From Seribacter sulfatis (lineage in GTDB: Bacteria > Verrucomicrobiota > Verrucomicrobiia > Opitutales > Seribacteraceae): a stretch of 25,487 bases of DNA. The number at the start of each line of letters is the position of its first letter. Positions within the stretch are counted from its first letter, which is position 1. A program made the translations under genes and the position numbers. Under the pieces are notes generated by a model. It was not told the DNA's origin and ran no database searches. It worked only from the letters and a program-made list of their open reading frames with translations. Positions 23,155 to 25,487 of this stretch are shown piece after piece. The stretch is taken from the NCBI RefSeq assembly GCF_964187635.1, contig NZ_CAXLMO010000096.1, forward strand, positions 1 to 25,487, read 5' to 3'.

Positions 23155-25487
23155 TCAAAGAATACGCATGACGGAAACATTATCGATCAATCCTCCGACC
23201 CCATCATCAGTTCCGGTGCCCCGAAATTCTAATCGAGTGGTGTCATTACTTTCGGGATTAACCGACAAGTCGAATTCATGTGTATTCCAACCCTTTTGGT
23301 CGGCTGAAAGGGTTGCGATTTTTTCTCCACCCCAGTAAACTTCTGTCGTGTTCGAAGCCGAAGTATTGGCAGCATTGCCAATTTCACGGGCGGAGAAAGA
23401 GAAAGACAGTTTAAAAGTTCCATCTGTTCCTGTTCTTATATCCTGAAAAACAGATGCGTTAGTGTCTCGTCCATTGTGTGCATCCAGTTCTAAAACCGAA
23501 TCGCCTTCTGCAGCGCCAGGGGTGCCACCGTGTTTACCTTCTTGGATTTCGATGCTACCTTCTGCACTTTGCCAACCCTCTATTTTATCAAATGTACCCC
23601 AGCTACCTCGATTTAGGTCACCATGATTTTCGAAACTACCATTTACAATTAGGTTTTCACCAATCGGAACTCCAGTAGGTTCTTTTGTTTCAGTCGCACT
23701 GTCTCCGATAAGGGTGTCGTCGCCATCTCCCCCCTTGAGGACATCGCTCCCTTTACCACCTTGAAGAATATCATCGCCTTGTCCGCCCTTGAGGACATCG
23801 CTTCCTTTACCACCTTTGAGAATATCATCGCCTTGTCCGCCTCTGAGGACATCGCTTCCTTTACCACCTTTGAGGATATCATCGCCTTGTCCGCCCTTGA
23901 GGACATCGCTTCCTTTACCACCTTTGAGGATATCATCGCCTTGTCCGCCCTTGAGGACATCGTTCCCTTTACCACCTTTGAGGATATCATCGCCTTGCCC
24001 GCCCTTGAGGACATCGCTTCCTTTACCCCCTTGAGTAATATCATCGGTTTGAGAGTGTTTCGAATCAGTACTCTCGTTACTATTAACCTCGGTCTTTAAT
24101 CGCTCCTCTACACCGGTATCTACCAGTATTATATTATCTAATGAAATACCTCTTCCATAATTATGGTCACTGTCGGAATTCTCTTGGAACTGAATTTTCA
24201 TTGGTTCTCCAGTTCCAACAAATTCAACGGTAACCTTCTGCCAATCGTGCTCTTTTGCCTGGGACATATCTTGGTTATATGTACCTAATTGGGTGTCTCC
24301 GACCTTGACTTCAAAAGTGTTTACGGACGCATCGTAGCCAGGTCTCCCTGAATAGTCGAAAGTGACTTCATAGACCTTACCTGCTTCCGTCGCAACTTCA
24401 CGATAGATTCCAGCTGCATCCTTAAACGCATTCGATTTTACATCATTTAATTCGATGAACTGGTCACCTGCAGCAGCGGATGTTTTTCCGTCGGGAAGAG
24501 ACCCAAGGTCTCGGTTCATTTCGTCGGACCAAATCTCTATTGATTCCGAGCTTGATTGCCAACCGTCAACTTCAGCCATGAAATAAGACGGGTTCCCTTG
24601 AATTCCTCCCTGTAATTTGTCTTCGAATGAAGAACTGAAAATTTCTGTCGGTTCTCCGATCGTTACCCGTTCCATGTTAGATTCTTTGTCTGTGGAGGAG
24701 GGAACTTCCAAAGCTTTTGCATTATGCTCATCCACTTGATTGGCATATGCTTGGTTAACATTATACTCCATTCCGCCTTGCCATGACATGCGCTCCATAC
24801 CTTCACGATTACCATAAGTCGTAAATTCTCCCTCGGATTCGATCTTTAGTCCGTCCACTGAAATGTTATCAACAATTAAATTGCGGTCGTCGTCATCATG
24901 TGCCGAGCCACCCCAAGCATCGTTAAGAAACTTAACTTCAACCGTTTGAGGCATTCCGTTAGAAAAGTCATAATCTAGGGAAACATTTTTCCAAGTCACT
25001 TGGTCGTTGTCGATATCACCGACGCCTCCATGAGTATTGCCCTCTCTTCCCGTACCTTCGATGTCAGCATAACGATCAGCTGTCCCAGTTGTATCGTGGG
25101 ACCAGGTTACCTCACCCCTGCTCACTTCTTTACCATCCACTAAAATTGCATATTCGGGATTACCCTTAAAAGCTTCGCCTCCAAGCGTAACGGTAATTTT
25201 TCCGTCGTGGACTAAACCGTCAACAGAGCTTGGGGTAGGGGGAGGTGTAATTTCTTCTTCAAAGCTTAATGTTTCTAAAGATTTAACTGCAATTTCACTT
25301 CCATCGGGACCAACAATAGTACCGGAGCCTTTAATTAAGGCTAAGTCTATTTTTCCATCTACTGTCATCTCTTTTAGATCCTTAGCATTACCCTCGGAAT
25401 CTAGAACCTGCCAGTTTTCTGAAAACTCCTCGATGGTTATATCTCCGAAGTGCAAATCATCATCTCCTTGGTTTCCGATAACTACAT
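23155..25487 (-). CDS. RTX-repeat protein with carbohydrate-binding-like domains (5' end cut)
   Basis: The reading frame is open to the window edge, so the true start lies outside; 776 C-terminal residues are visible. A TTG at 25455 is in frame but is not a credible start, because the codons before it continue a glycine/aspartate-rich sequence (GNQGDDDLHFGD). Visible order: about 90-215, a CBM60/CBM36-like calcium-dependent carbohydrate-binding segment (ending DDDDRNLIVDNISVDG); about 280-460, a jelly-roll-like domain (EVDGWQ... GISLDNIILVD); 486-593, twelve RTX nonapeptides; about 608-776, a second copy of the jelly-roll type (LIVNGSFE... GGLIDNVSV). The protein is acidic with few Cys, as in type I secreted proteins. 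It probably binds calcium and glycans outside the cell and is the likely cargo of the exporter downstream (inference). Enzymatic domains, if any, would lie upstream. Confidence 0.85.
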   Translation of the reverse strand, partial: VVIGNQGDDDLHFGDITIEEFSENWQVLDSEGNAKDLKEMTVDGKIDLALIKGSGTIVGPDGSEIAVKSLETLSFEEEITPPPTPSSVDGLVHDGKITVTLGGEAFKGNPEYAILVDGKEVSRGEVTWSHDTTGTADRYADIEGTGREGNTHGGVGDIDNDQVTWKNVSLDYDFSNGMPQTVEVKFLNDAWGGSAHDDDDRNLIVDNISVDGLKIESEGEFTTYGNREGMERMSWQGGMEYNVNQAYANQVDEHNAKALEVPSSTDKESNMERVTIGEPTEIFSSSFEDKLQGGIQGNPSYFMAEVDGWQSSSESIEIWSDEMNRDLGSLPDGKTSAAAGDQFIELNDVKSNAFKDAAGIYREVATEAGKVYEVTFDYSGRPGYDASVNTFEVKVGDTQLGTYNQDMSQAKEHDWQKVTVEFVGTGEPMKIQFQENSDSDHNYGRGISLDNIILVDTGVEERLKTEVNSNESTDSKHSQTDDITQGGKGSDVLKGGQGDDILKGGKGNDVLKGGQGDDILKGGKGSDVLKGGQGDDILKGGKGSDVLRGGQGDDILKGGKGSDVLKGGQGDDILQGGKGSDVLKGGDGDDTLIGDSATETKEPTGVPIGENLIVNGSFENHGDLNRGSWGTFDKIEGWQSAEGSIEIQEGKHGGTPGAAEGDSVLELDAHNGRDTNASVFQDIRTGTDGTFKLSFSFSAREIGNAANTSASNTTEVYWGGEKIATLSADQKGWNTHEFDLSVNPESNDTTRLEFRGTGTDDGVGGLIDNVSVMRIL
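23707..24030 (-). repeat. RTX array: 12 nonapeptides as six 54-bp units
   Basis: Exactly 324 bp encode twelve GGxGxDxLx nonapeptides alternating in two versions, GGKGSDVLK and GGQGDDILK, so the DNA period is 54 bp with six units. Units are almost identical at the DNA level; variants include GGKGNDVLK, one Arg for Lys at the end of a unit, one terminal Gln, and a divergent last repeat GGDGDDTLI. The repeats should form a calcium-binding parallel beta-roll. Confidence 0.95.

Noticed and set aside
23707..24030. Regular near-identical direct repeats resembling a CRISPR-like or satellite array
   Set aside because: The 54-bp period is fully accounted for by in-frame RTX nonapeptides, and there are no unique spacers.
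23649..24099. Long open frames opposite to and out of frame with the RTX array (plus strand 23761-24099 and 23789-24034; minus strand 23649-24044)
   Set aside because: A 54-bp repeat with no stop in one unit is open in other frames automatically. The translations are simple repeats and have no ribosome-binding site.
25453..25455. TTG at 25455 as the start of the RTX gene
   Set aside because: The frame stays open to the window edge, and the ten codons upstream encode a Gly/Asp-rich sequence continuous in style with the rest. The gene is partial.

Overview
The window looks like the chromosome of a Gram-negative, respiring, marine-type heterotroph. Supporting signs are a TolC-like outer-membrane channel, a membrane malate:quinone oxidoreductase, an animal-DERA-like deoxyribose-phosphate aldolase, an ALDH16-type double aldehyde dehydrogenase and a very large secreted macroglobulin-like protein. 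This combination is reminiscent of the Verrucomicrobiota/PVC group, but that placement is inference. No rRNA, tRNA, CRISPR array or transposase was seen.

Layout. (1) 1-395 is non-coding as far as can be judged. It holds two tandem copies, plus a fragment, of a palindromic dispersed repeat. (2) 396-6911 (-) encodes one giant secreted protein of 2171 aa with macroglobulin-like sequence. (3) 7021-10386 (-) is a two-gene operon, deoC then an ALDH16-like aldehyde dehydrogenase. Diverging from it, 10514-14386 (+) carries cdd, deoA, upp and mqo, tightly packed. The 127-bp divergent region holds mirror-image TTGCCA boxes that may serve both promoters. Together these enzymes can deaminate cytidine and deoxycytidine, split the nucleoside, recover uracil as UMP, and convert deoxyribose-5-phosphate to glyceraldehyde-3-phosphate plus acetaldehyde, which the ALDH could oxidise. 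The phosphopentomutase step is not in the window.

(4) 14425-25487 (-) is a secretion locus read from the right edge leftward. It runs: a C-terminal part of a large RTX-repeat protein with carbohydrate-binding-like domains, an HlyD-type adaptor, a C39-peptidase ABC exporter, a second ABC exporter with a large N-terminal domain, a TolC-type protein with an unusual N-terminal extension, and a small cyclic-nucleotide-binding-domain protein. From HlyD onward the genes overlap or nearly touch. The adaptor and the two ABC proteins are the triad known from NHLP/NHLM (nitrile-hydratase-leader) peptide export. Here they sit with a TolC partner and a large RTX/carbohydrate-binding protein, and no small precursor peptide is visible. 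This is the most interesting system in the window: a candidate hybrid between NHLP-type peptide export and type I secretion of a surface or extracellular glycan-binding protein.
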